Shown here piece after piece: positions 15,368 through 23,381 of a DNA stretch of 26,545 nt. The DNA is from DUZB01 sp964407525 (lineage in GTDB: Bacteria; Desulfobacterota; DSM-4660; Desulfatiglandales; Desulfatiglandaceae): NCBI GenBank assembly GCA_964407525.1, contig CAYOWC010000033.1:1-26545 (forward strand), written 5' to 3'. Numbering within the stretch: position 1 is the first letter of the stretch; every line of letters begins with the position of its first letter. Both the position numbers and the translations under genes were made by a program. The notes below the pieces were generated by a model. It was not told the DNA's origin. It was given only the letters and a program-made list of their open reading frames with translations, and searched no databases.

Positions 15368-16015
15368 ATGGTAACCCCTCTTGAAAAGGCCCGGAAGAAC
15401 CCCGATTCTATGAAGGCGAAGATCCTCACTGTCGCGCGATGCGTGTTCGGTGAGTATGGTTTTCACGGCACGACGACCAGGATGATCGCTCGGGAAGTGG
15501 GGATTGATATCTCAACCCTTTATTACCACTGGGGTGAGAAGGGCGACCTGTATGCGGCCGTAATTCTGGATATCACCGAAGATCTGCGGAAAAAACTGCA
15601 GGATGTGGAAAAGGTGATCCATGGAAAACCGTTGGCTGTCCGGCTCGATATTGCCATCGACATGATGACCGACTACCTTTTTGAACATCCCGAGATTTCC
15701 AACCTCATATTACTGCGTTATTTTGGTAAAACACGAACCAACACCGGTTTCGATTTCCGGGTTCCGGAATTCATTTCAGATATCGCCCGATCGATGAATT
15801 TATGCTCTGACAAAGCAAATGCTCCCAAAAAAGCGAGGATGCAAGTCCTTGCTATCATGAACGCTATTCACAATTTCATATCCGGCGAGGATTTTTTTAA
15901 ACCCATGTTGGAAATGGAGAGGGATGAATATATCCGTTCGGTGAAAGAGACCCTTAAATTTATTTTAATACCCGCTTTTTCCCATGAATACAAGGAGGAT
16001 ACAGGATGGCTCTAA
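15368..16015 (+). CDS. TetR/AcrR-family transcriptional regulator
   Basis: DNA-binding repressor, 215 aa. The N-terminal helix-turn-helix covers about residues 20-60, with the family pattern GFHGTTTRMIAREVGIDIS then TLYYHWGEKGDLY. The C-terminal all-helical ligand-binding domain is variable. It is the first gene of the operon, and its stop overlaps the next gene by 10 bases, where AAGGAGG drives the downstream start. Given the neighbours, the inducer is probably an acyl-CoA or related lipid, as for FadR-, FabR- and KstR-like TetR proteins (inference). An alternative start at ATG 15410 would shorten the N-terminus by 14 residues; AGGAG lies 12 bases before the chosen ATG, which is long. Confidence 0.92.
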   Translation: MVTPLEKARKNPDSMKAKILTVARCVFGEYGFHGTTTRMIAREVGIDISTLYYHWGEKGDLYAAVILDITEDLRKKLQDVEKVIHGKPLAVRLDIAIDMMTDYLFEHPEISNLILLRYFGKTRTNTGFDFRVPEFISDIARSMNLCSDKANAPKKARMQVLAIMNAIHNFISGEDFFKPMLEMERDEYIRSVKETLKFILIPAFSHEYKEDTGWL

Positions 16016-18135
16016 ACCTGGATGTGGTGGGCCGGAAGATCGGTCCGGTGACGAAAGACTATGATTGGAAAGATCTGGTTCTCTATGCCCTCGGGGTGGG
16101 GGCGGGTTTCGGGGACCTGGATTACTGTTTCGAACAGAATCTCAAAGTGATTCCCAGCTTTTCCATCGCAAGCGTATTTGAGTTCCTTGCGGAAGTGGGA
16201 ATCAGCTCAAATGCAGACCTTTCGGGGATCCTTCACGGTGAACAGGATATCGTTTTTCATAATCCGATTCCTAAAGAGGGGACTCTGACCACAGAGGGAA
16301 AAATAACCAACATGTTTGACAAGGGCGCCGGCAGAGGCGCTCTCGTTGTGGCGGAAGCCGATACCTACCATTCAAACGGGCAGAAGGTTTTCAGCAATCT
16401 ATTCACCCTGTTCTGCCGGAAAGACGGGGGTTTTGGAGGCGACCCTGGCCCAAGCGAAGACGTCCAATTCCCCGACAGAAAACCTGATTTTGAAGAGCAT
16501 GGTACTCCTTCCGTGGATCAGCCTCTTCTCTACAGGCTTTCGGGAGACATCTTTCAGCTTCATGCGGACCCGGAATTTGCGAAAGCGAGCGGTTTTGAAA
16601 AACCGATTATGCATGGTCTTTGTACACATGGATATGCGTGCAGGGCCGTGATCAAGCATTTGTTCAGTGGAGAACCCGAACGCATGTCGCGATTCAGGGT
16701 CCGTTTTTCCCGTACCCTGTATCCCGGCACCCCCATCATCACTCAGATATGGAAAGTGGAAGAAGGAAAGGCTTATTTCAGGACGATCAACGCAGAAGAC
16801 CAGAAAACGGTTCTTGACAGGGGAATCGTAGAGTGGCTTGACCGCGAGGAATTGGAAAGGCGCGAGAAAAGCGGAGGCATCCGTTTTGACGATCGGGTGG
16901 CCATCGTCACAGGGGCCGGCGCAGGTCTTGGCCGTGTTTACGCTCTGGAACTTGCGGCAAGAGGCGCCAAAGTGGTTGTTAATGACCTTGGCGGTGCTAG
17001 GGACGGCTCGGGAGATGGAGCCACAGGGCCTGCGGACCAGGTTGTAGAGGAAATTCGAGCCAAGGGTGGGGAAGCCATTGCCAACTACGATTCCGTAGCC
17101 ACTGCCGAAGGTGGGCAGGCCATGGTGGACGCCGCTGTGCAGGCTTTCGGAAAGCTTGATATTCTCATCAACAACGCGGGCATTTTGAGGGACAAGACCC
17201 TGGTCAAGATGGAACCGGAGAATTGGGATGCGGTGATGGATGTGCATCTCAAAGGGGCATACAATGTTACCCGACCCGCCTTTATTCAGATGCGTGAAAA
17301 CCGGTATGGCAGGATTATTTTCACCTCTTCCGCGGCGGGTTTGTACGGGAATTTCGGGCAGACAAACTATTCGGCGGCAAAAATGGGACTCATCGGTTTT
17401 ATGAACACCCTGAGACTTGAAGGAGACAAGCACAATGTCAAGGTGAACACCATTGCGCCGGTTGCGGCAACAAGATTGACGGAGGATATCCTTCCCCCTG
17501 ATCTCCTGGCGAAATTGAAGCCCGAATTTGTAGCGCCGTTTGTGCTTTATCTCTGCTCTGAACAGTGCCCGGTGAACGGAGCCATTTATAATGCGGGCAT
17601 GGGCTATTTCAACCGGGTGGCCTTTGCTACCGGCCCCGGGGCTGTAGTTGGGAGCAAAGACGAGGTGCCCACACCCGAAGGAGTGGCAGCCGGTTTTGAA
17701 AAGATTAAATCTCTTGAAGGGGCTGAGGAATATCCCAACGCGACGGCCGCGTTCAGCCCCATGATCGATGCGTTCAATCCAAGGAAGGCCCAGGAGACGG
17801 TTCAAGCCGAGTCCGGCCTCACGGTAGAGGCGATTTTCGAGGGATTGCCCGACGCCTTCCAGCCTGAGAAAGCTACCGGCGTGGACGTGGTGTTTCAGTT
17901 CGACATTTCGGGGGACAAGGGGGGGGCATGGCATGCTACCGTGAAAGACGGCGCCTGCCTGGTGGACCAAGGATCCCACAGCGCCCCCACTACGACCATT
18001 GAGATGCGTGATGACGATTTTGTGAAAATGATCGGCGGGGAACTGAACGCCATGTCCGCCTATACCAGCGGAAAGCTCAAAATCGGAGGAGATCTCATGA
18101 AATCCCAGCTTATTGAAAAACTGTTCAAGTTTTGA
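16006..18135 (+). CDS. Trifunctional beta-oxidation protein: MaoC hydratase - SDR dehydrogenase - SCP2
   Basis: 709 aa with three domains. Residues 1-285 are a double-hotdog MaoC/hydratase-2 region, with the motif YRLSGDIFQLHADP (176-189) and PIMHGLCTHG. Catalytic D181 and H186 are present, but the usual Asn between them (GDxNPLH) is Phe183. Residues 291-590 are a short-chain dehydrogenase with TGAGAGLG (302-309), NNAG, and the S442/Y455/K459 triad in the NYSAAK context, as in (3R)-hydroxyacyl-CoA dehydrogenases of MFE-2. Residues 605-709 are an SCP2 sterol/acyl carrier domain. Peroxisomal MFE-2 has the same parts in the order SDR-hydratase-SCP2, so the order here is rearranged. The likely job is converting trans-2-enoyl-CoA to 3-oxoacyl-CoA by the (3R) route, with SCP2 holding the lipid. 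A very good AAGGAGG precedes the ATG. The SDR-SCP2 half is duplicated in the next gene. Confidence 0.92.
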   Translation: MALNLDVVGRKIGPVTKDYDWKDLVLYALGVGAGFGDLDYCFEQNLKVIPSFSIASVFEFLAEVGISSNADLSGILHGEQDIVFHNPIPKEGTLTTEGKITNMFDKGAGRGALVVAEADTYHSNGQKVFSNLFTLFCRKDGGFGGDPGPSEDVQFPDRKPDFEEHGTPSVDQPLLYRLSGDIFQLHADPEFAKASGFEKPIMHGLCTHGYACRAVIKHLFSGEPERMSRFRVRFSRTLYPGTPIITQIWKVEEGKAYFRTINAEDQKTVLDRGIVEWLDREELERREKSGGIRFDDRVAIVTGAGAGLGRVYALELAARGAKVVVNDLGGARDGSGDGATGPADQVVEEIRAKGGEAIANYDSVATAEGGQAMVDAAVQAFGKLDILINNAGILRDKTLVKMEPENWDAVMDVHLKGAYNVTRPAFIQMRENRYGRIIFTSSAAGLYGNFGQTNYSAAKMGLIGFMNTLRLEGDKHNVKVNTIAPVAATRLTEDILPPDLLAKLKPEFVAPFVLYLCSEQCPVNGAIYNAGMGYFNRVAFATGPGAVVGSKDEVPTPEGVAAGFEKIKSLEGAEEYPNATAAFSPMIDAFNPRKAQETVQAESGLTVEAIFEGLPDAFQPEKATGVDVVFQFDISGDKGGAWHATVKDGACLVDQGSHSAPTTTIEMRDDDFVKMIGGELNAMSAYTSGKLKIGGDLMKSQLIEKLFKF
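16873..18135 (+). repeat. Duplicated SDR-SCP2 cassette, copy 1
   Basis: The 421 codons from GGIRF to the terminal LFKF, with stop, align without gaps to 19625-20887 at a constant offset of 2752 bases. In the stretches I compared around 17179-17270, nearly all base differences are synonymous third positions. The ends of both proteins (SQLIEKLFKF) are identical. Confidence 0.92.
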
Positions 18136-18151
18136 GACAGGAGGACCATCC

Positions 18152-20887
18152 ATGATTGGAATAACATCGTATGGCGGTTATATTCCGCGACTCAGGCTCA
18201 ACCGCATGAGTATTTTTCAAAGTATGGGCTGGTTTGCCCCGGCCATCGTCATGGTCGCCCAGGGTGAGCGATCTTTCTGCAACTGGGATGAAGACAGTCT
18301 GTCCATGGCGGTGGAAGCTTCGCGGGACTGCCTTAGGGGAATAGACAAGTCTGATGTGGACGCCCACTACCTTTGTTCAACAACGCTTCCTTTTACAGAC
18401 CGCTCTTGCTCCGGGGTTGTAAAGACTGCCTTGAATCTGCAGGACAATATGGTGACAGCGGATTTTACCACCTCACTGAAATGCGGGACCAGCGCCCTGA
18501 TTACGGCGTTTGATGCATTGAAGGGAGGGGGAAAAAAGAAGATTCTGGTAACGGCTGCCGATAAAAGGGAAGCCAGGGCCGCCTATTTTTATGAAATGTG
18601 GTTCGGTGACGGTGCTGCTTCCCTTCTGCTTGGAGACCAGGATGTGATTGCCGAGTTCAAGGGGAGTTTTTCCCTTGCCCACGATTTTGTGGACCATTAT
18701 CGAGGTTCTCTCAATGAATACGATTATATGTGGGAAGAGCGCTGGGTACGGGATGAGGGGTATTCCAAAATTATTCCCGAAGCCATTAAAGGCCTCTTTA
18801 ACAAGCTCTCCATCTCCATGGATGATGTGGACACGCTCGTATTCCCCTGTTTTTTCAAGGCTGAGCATAGAAAAATTTCCCAGAAACTGAAGGCCTCCCC
18901 TGAAAAGGTGGTGGACAACCTGCACGAAGTGTGTGGGGAAACCGGGGCCGCACACCCGTTTATCATGCTGGTTTCGGCCCTTGAAAAAGCGAAACCCGGG
19001 GATCGGATACTTGTGGCTGGCTTCGGGCAGGGATGTGACGCTCTTTATTTTCAGGTAACGGACAATGCGGAAAAGCTTCCTGGCCGCATGGGGGTCAGCG
19101 GAAGCCTTGAAAACAAGAAAACAGTGGACAATTATCCGAAATTTCTGAAGTTCAGAGACTTGATTCAAACAGAGATGGGGATTCGGGCAGAAGCCCCCAC
19201 CCAGGCAGCCATGACAGTCCTGTGGAGAAAAAGGAAGATGCTGACGGGGCTTATCGGCGGCAGATGCACCGAATGCGGAACGCCCCAGTTTCCCAAGATG
19301 GATATCTGCGTAAACCCGGCCTGCAACCTGGTTCATACCCAGGAAGATTATCCTTTTGCGGACGAACCGGCCTTTATCAAGAGTTTCACTGGGGATCTTT
19401 TGTCGGTTTCCATTGACCCGCCCGCAGTGTATGGAATGATCCAGTTTGAAAACGGCGGTCGTTTCATGGCCGATTTTACAGACTGTGAACTGGGTGAGGT
19501 ACGGGTTGGTCAGCAGGTGAGCCTTACGTTCAGAAGAAGGTTTGTGGACAAGGAGAGAGGGTTCAGTGGTTATTTCTGGAAGGCCGTCCCCATTGCAGTT
19601 ACCGCCCCTCAGGCCGAAGAAAAGGGAGGCATCCGGTTTGACGGGAAGGTGGCTATTGTGACCGGCGCCGGCGCAGGCCTGGGCCGTATTTATGCCCTTG
19701 ATCTGGCCAGGTGTGGCGCTAAAGTGGTGGTCAATGACTTAGGAGGCGCCAGAGACGGCGCCGGAGAAGGGTCTACGAGTCCAGCTGATGATGTGGTAGC
19801 GGAGATTAAAGAGCTGGGTGGAGAAGCCGTGGCGAATTACGACTCAGTGGCGACGTCCGAAGGAGGACAGGCCCTTGTGGATGCGGCTTTGGAGGCCTTT
19901 GGAAGACTGGATATTGTAATTAACAATGCTGGTATCCTGCGGGACAAAACCCTGGTCAAGATGGAACCGGAAAACTGGGATGCGGTGATGGATGTACATC
20001 TCAAAGGAGCCTATAATGTTACCCGCCCCGCCTTCGAGAAGATGCGCGAAAACCGCTTCGGGCGCATTGTGTTCACAACATCCGCTGCAGGGCTCTATGG
20101 GAATTTCGGGCAGACCAACTACTCGGCGGCAAAGATCGGTCTCATCGGATTCATGAATACCCTGAAGCTTGAGGGAGACAAACACAATATCAAAGTGAAT
20201 ACAGTGGCCCCTGTTGCGGCAACAAGACTCACTGAGGACATTCTGCCGCCGGACCTCATGAAAAAGCTGAAACCGGAATTTGTGGCGCCCCTGGTTCTCT
20301 ATCTCTGCTCCGAGGACTGTGAGGATAACGGCTTGGTGATTAACGCGGGGATGGGATATTTTAATCGGGCCGCCATCGTTACTGGACCGGGTGCGGTTGT
20401 GGGGGATGGCAAATCCGTGCCGACCCTGGAAGAAATTCACAAGAACTGGGAAGCGATAAACAAGCTTGAGGGCTTTCAGGAATTCCCCAATGCCACGGGT
20501 GCCTTTGGTCCTATGCTCGATGCTTTCAGCCCAAAGAAAAAGGACGCGGGAGCTGGGGGAGACACCGGACTCACGGTGAAAAAAATCTTTAAAGGATTGT
20601 CTGAAGCCTTCCAGGCCGAAAAATCGGCGGGGGTGGATGTGGTCTTTGGGTTTGACATTTCAGGCCCCCAGGGAGGGACATGGAACGCCGTTATTAAAGA
20701 TGGGGTCTGTACAGTGGGCGAAGGGGCGCACGGAACCCCCACGACGACCATCAAGATGGAGGATGAGAATTTCGTGAACCTGATAACGGGCAAACTCAAT
20801 GCCATGTCGGCTTTCACATCGGGGAAAATTCGCATTGAAGGCGATCTCATGAAATCCCAACTTATCGAAAAGCTTTTTAAGTTCTGA
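18152..20887 (+). CDS. HMG-CoA-synthase-like domain - DUF35 - SDR dehydrogenase - SCP2 fusion
   Basis: 911 aa with four domains. Residues 1-345 resemble the HMG-CoA synthase/KAS III-like thiolase fold, with a nucleophile-like Cys111 in SLKCGTSAL (the same number as the S. aureus HMGS Cys) and CGETGAAHPF near 261-270. Residues 355-482 are a DUF35 unit: a rubredoxin-like zinc ribbon (C372, C375, C386, C391) followed by an OB-fold. Residues 492-795 are an SDR with TGAGAGLG (504-511) and S644/Y657/K661. Residues 805-911 are SCP2. In archaea, HMGS, thiolase and DUF35 are separate subunits of a channelling complex; here two are fused and the thiolase is the next gene. The HMGS Glu and His positions appear not to be conserved, so true HMGS activity is doubtful. 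The start at ATG 18152 has AGGAGG 7 bases upstream; an in-frame ATG 13 codons earlier overlaps the previous gene and has no site. Confidence 0.9.
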   Translation: MIGITSYGGYIPRLRLNRMSIFQSMGWFAPAIVMVAQGERSFCNWDEDSLSMAVEASRDCLRGIDKSDVDAHYLCSTTLPFTDRSCSGVVKTALNLQDNMVTADFTTSLKCGTSALITAFDALKGGGKKKILVTAADKREARAAYFYEMWFGDGAASLLLGDQDVIAEFKGSFSLAHDFVDHYRGSLNEYDYMWEERWVRDEGYSKIIPEAIKGLFNKLSISMDDVDTLVFPCFFKAEHRKISQKLKASPEKVVDNLHEVCGETGAAHPFIMLVSALEKAKPGDRILVAGFGQGCDALYFQVTDNAEKLPGRMGVSGSLENKKTVDNYPKFLKFRDLIQTEMGIRAEAPTQAAMTVLWRKRKMLTGLIGGRCTECGTPQFPKMDICVNPACNLVHTQEDYPFADEPAFIKSFTGDLLSVSIDPPAVYGMIQFENGGRFMADFTDCELGEVRVGQQVSLTFRRRFVDKERGFSGYFWKAVPIAVTAPQAEEKGGIRFDGKVAIVTGAGAGLGRIYALDLARCGAKVVVNDLGGARDGAGEGSTSPADDVVAEIKELGGEAVANYDSVATSEGGQALVDAALEAFGRLDIVINNAGILRDKTLVKMEPENWDAVMDVHLKGAYNVTRPAFEKMRENRFGRIVFTTSAAGLYGNFGQTNYSAAKIGLIGFMNTLKLEGDKHNIKVNTVAPVAATRLTEDILPPDLMKKLKPEFVAPLVLYLCSEDCEDNGLVINAGMGYFNRAAIVTGPGAVVGDGKSVPTLEEIHKNWEAINKLEGFQEFPNATGAFGPMLDAFSPKKKDAGAGGDTGLTVKKIFKGLSEAFQAEKSAGVDVVFGFDISGPQGGTWNAVIKDGVCTVGEGAHGTPTTTIKMEDENFVNLITGKLNAMSAFTSGKIRIEGDLMKSQLIEKLFKF
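19625..20887 (+). repeat. Duplicated SDR-SCP2 cassette, copy 2
   Basis: Second copy of the cassette at 16873-18135, same length (1263 bp) and gap-free at protein level. The SDR core is the most conserved part. The linker (about 20540-20575) and the stretch before it (about 20405-20480) have diverged most. Confidence 0.92.
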
Positions 20888-20911
20888 TGAAAAAGTGAAG
20901 GAGAAATGATT

Positions 20912-22123
20912 ATGGCTACAGGAATCAAAGATAAGGTAGCAATCATCGGCATGGGCTGTACCCGTTTTGGTGAACTGTGGGATATGGGCGCTGAAGAACT
21001 TATGGTGGAAGCCTTTTCCGAATGTCTCGAGGATGCGGGGGTTCAAAAGGATGAAATTGAGGCGGCCTGGCTGGGCACCTGCATCGAAGAAGTAAACGTG
21101 GGAAAGAGTGCCCTGCCTCTTTCGACCACATTGAGGCTCCCTTTCATCCCTGCAACAAGGGTGGAGAATTTCTGCGCAAGCGGAACGGAAGCGTTTCGAG
21201 GTGCAGTATATGCCGTGGCTTCGGGTGCCTGTGATGTGGCCCTGGCTCTTGGAGTTGAGAAACTCAAAGATTCGGGATATGGCGGTTTGCCGAATCCCGG
21301 ATCCAACTGGGGTTCCCTCAGCTGGTTGTGGTGGCCCAATGTGACGGCTCCCGGAGCTTTCGCGCAGTTAGCCAGTGCCTATGCAGCAAAATACGGTATC
21401 CCCGACGAGGATGTGAAAAGGGCCATGGCCCACGTGTCCGTGAAAAGCCACGCCAATGGCGTCTTGAACCCCAAGGCCCATTTGAAGAAAATCGTGACCG
21501 AAGACCAGGTGATGGGAGCTCCCATTATCGCACATCCTCTGGGGTTGTTTGATTGCTGTGGCGTCAGCGATGGTTCGGCCTGTGCCATTGTCACCACGGT
21601 AGAGAAGGCCAAAGCCATGGGAAAGAAAGACTTCATCACCGTCAAATCGCTTCAGCTTGCCCTGAGCAGCGGGGAGGAAATGGGGTATAACGACTGGGAT
21701 GGGGACCACTTCATGACCACGGACAAATGTAGTGTAAAGGCTTATAAAGAGGCCGGTATAACGAACCCGAGGGAGGAAATCAGCATGATGGAAGTCCATG
21801 ACTGCTTTTCCATTACTGAACTGGTGACCTATGAGGACCTGCATATATCTGAACGCGGAGAAGCTGTAAAAGATTCCATGGATGGGTTCTATGACCTGAA
21901 GGGTGGGGGTGTGCCCTGCCAGGTGGATGGTGGGTTGAAATGCTTCGGCCACCCAATCGGGGCGTCAGGTTTGCGCATGCTGTATGAAATGTACCTCCAA
22001 TTTCACGGTAGGGCAGGGGAAAGACAGATCGAAGATCCCCGATTCGGATTGACGCACAACCTGGGCGGGGTGCCTTATATGAATGTGTGCAGCATTGCCA
22101 TTGTGGGAAGATACGAGGGGTGA
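20912..22123 (+). CDS. SCP-x-type thiolase (acetyl-CoA acyltransferase family)
   Basis: 403 aa thiolase of the non-decarboxylating SCP-x/acetyl-CoA acetyltransferase subgroup that usually partners a DUF35 protein. The nucleophile is Cys88 in ENFCASGTEAF. Other active-site motifs are H296 in VHDCFS and H347 in CFGHPIGASG, with NLGG near the C-terminus. The family often lacks the classical C-terminal Cys-x-Gly motif, as here. The expected reaction is thiolysis of 3-oxoacyl-CoA, or the reverse condensation. It follows the HMGS-like/DUF35 fusion after 24 bases. I chose ATG 20912 over ATG 20906 because AAGGAG (20898-20903) is 8 bases away instead of 2. Confidence 0.93.
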   Translation: MATGIKDKVAIIGMGCTRFGELWDMGAEELMVEAFSECLEDAGVQKDEIEAAWLGTCIEEVNVGKSALPLSTTLRLPFIPATRVENFCASGTEAFRGAVYAVASGACDVALALGVEKLKDSGYGGLPNPGSNWGSLSWLWWPNVTAPGAFAQLASAYAAKYGIPDEDVKRAMAHVSVKSHANGVLNPKAHLKKIVTEDQVMGAPIIAHPLGLFDCCGVSDGSACAIVTTVEKAKAMGKKDFITVKSLQLALSSGEEMGYNDWDGDHFMTTDKCSVKAYKEAGITNPREEISMMEVHDCFSITELVTYEDLHISERGEAVKDSMDGFYDLKGGGVPCQVDGGLKCFGHPIGASGLRMLYEMYLQFHGRAGERQIEDPRFGLTHNLGGVPYMNVCSIAIVGRYEG

Positions 22124-22127
22124 AAAT

Positions 22128-23270
22128 ATGGAAATCATACAATACACTGAAGAGCACAGAATATTCAGAGAAGCTGTCAGAAGGTTTTTTGAAAAAGAAG
22201 TAACCCCTTACGTCGAAGAGTGGGAAGAGGCGGGCATCGTTCCGAAAAGCGTCTGGAAAAAAATGGGAGAGCAGGGTTTTCTGTGTATGGATATCCCCGA
22301 AGAATATGGTGGAGTGGGGGCAGATTTCCTTTATTCCATTATCCTTACGGAAGAATTGGTGAAGACCGGCTGTAATGGCCTGGCCACTCCCCTGCACAGC
22401 GATATCGTCGTTCCCTATATCTCTTCTTTCGGGTCGGAGGAACTGAAGCAAAAATACCTCCCCGGCTGTGTTTCGGGGGACATCATCACGGCCGTGGCCA
22501 TGACGGAGCCCAATACGGGGAGCGATCTGGCGGCTATTCGTACGACAGCGGTAGAAGACGGCGATGATGTAGTGATCAACGGCCAGAAGACCTTTATCAG
22601 CAATGGTATTAACTGTGATCTCCTGGTCCTGGCAACGAAAGATCCGGGGGTGGAAGATCCGCATCAGGCTATCGATCTTTACCTCGTAGAGGCTGGTACT
22701 CCGGGGTTCGAAAAGGGGAAAAAGATTAAAAAAATAGGGTGGCACTCCCAGGACACGGCGGAGCAGTTTTTCAGCGATTGCAGGGTCCCGAAGAGCAATC
22801 GTCTCGGTCAAAAAGGGGGCGGGTTTATCATGCTCATGCAGAAACTCCAGCAGGAAAGGCTCATGTGTTGCTCCATGGCCCAGACGGCGGCTGAGCGAAT
22901 GCTGGAGATGACCATTGCCTATTGCAAAGAGAGAACGGCTTTCGGTAGACCCATTTCAAAATTCCAGAACAGCCAGTTCAAAATTGTGGAGATGGCTACG
23001 GAAATCAGACTTGGCCGAACCTACCTTGATAAAATGGTCATGGACCATATGGAGGGAAAAAGCATTGTTGTTGAGGTCTCCATGGGTAAATATTGGATTG
23101 CGGAAATGGCCATGAGAGTGGCCGATGGATGCGTGCAACTTCACGGGGGGTACGGTTATTGTGAAGAGTACCCCATCGCAAGGGCCTGGAGAGACACGCG
23201 GGTCATGTCCATTTTTGCGGGCACCAGTGAAATCATGAAAGGGATCGCGGCCAAGTTCATGGGACTGTAA
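22128..23270 (+). CDS. Acyl-CoA dehydrogenase, LCAD/isovaleryl type
   Basis: FAD enzyme making the trans-2 double bond of acyl-CoA and passing electrons to ETF, 380 aa. Family motifs are AMTEPNTGSDLAAIRT (124-139), KTFISNG, AFGRPISKFQ (271-280), QLHGGYGY and the C-terminal AGTSEIMKGI. At the usual catalytic position of short/medium-chain enzymes (the Glu of Y-E-G-T) there is Ala364. A Glu is instead present at E243 in QQERL, where long-chain and isovaleryl-CoA dehydrogenases carry theirs, so the protein should be active and prefer long or branched acyl chains. It starts 4 bases after the thiolase stop, with GAGGGG in the thiolase end as ribosome site. An upstream in-frame ATG at 22083 lies inside the thiolase gene and is unlikely. 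Confidence 0.95.
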   Translation: MEIIQYTEEHRIFREAVRRFFEKEVTPYVEEWEEAGIVPKSVWKKMGEQGFLCMDIPEEYGGVGADFLYSIILTEELVKTGCNGLATPLHSDIVVPYISSFGSEELKQKYLPGCVSGDIITAVAMTEPNTGSDLAAIRTTAVEDGDDVVINGQKTFISNGINCDLLVLATKDPGVEDPHQAIDLYLVEAGTPGFEKGKKIKKIGWHSQDTAEQFFSDCRVPKSNRLGQKGGGFIMLMQKLQQERLMCCSMAQTAAERMLEMTIAYCKERTAFGRPISKFQNSQFKIVEMATEIRLGRTYLDKMVMDHMEGKSIVVEVSMGKYWIAEMAMRVADGCVQLHGGYGYCEEYPIARAWRDTRVMSIFAGTSEIMKGIAAKFMGL

Positions 23271-23294
23271 ACACGCCCAGCCATAAACAAATGG

Positions 23295-23322
23295 TCTCGC
23301 GCAAAGACGCAAAGGCGCAAAG
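23295..23322 (+). repeat. Dispersed 28-bp repeat upstream of the OYE reductase
   Basis: TCTCGCGCAAAGACGCAAAG followed by GCGCAAAG; 25 of 28 bases match the inverted copy in the lgt 3' end (7492-7519). It lies in the only sizeable gap (111 bp) of the beta-oxidation operon and overlaps no coding sequence. Confidence 0.85.
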
Positions 23323-23381
23323 ATTTTTTGGTTTTTGTGGCAGGGTTTCATGAGATATGGCACAGTAAAAAGGGGGTCGAG

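Noticed and set aside
16399..18153. 584-codon open frame on the - strand
   Set aside because: Antisense shadow of the MaoC-SDR-SCP2 gene, caused by its third-position GC bias; no recognisable domain.
18473..19336. 287-codon open frame on the - strand
   Set aside because: Antisense to the HMGS-like/DUF35 gene, with no domain or ribosome site.
21813..22811. 332-codon open frame on the - strand
   Set aside because: Antisense across the thiolase-ACAD junction; it spans two real genes, so it is a shadow.
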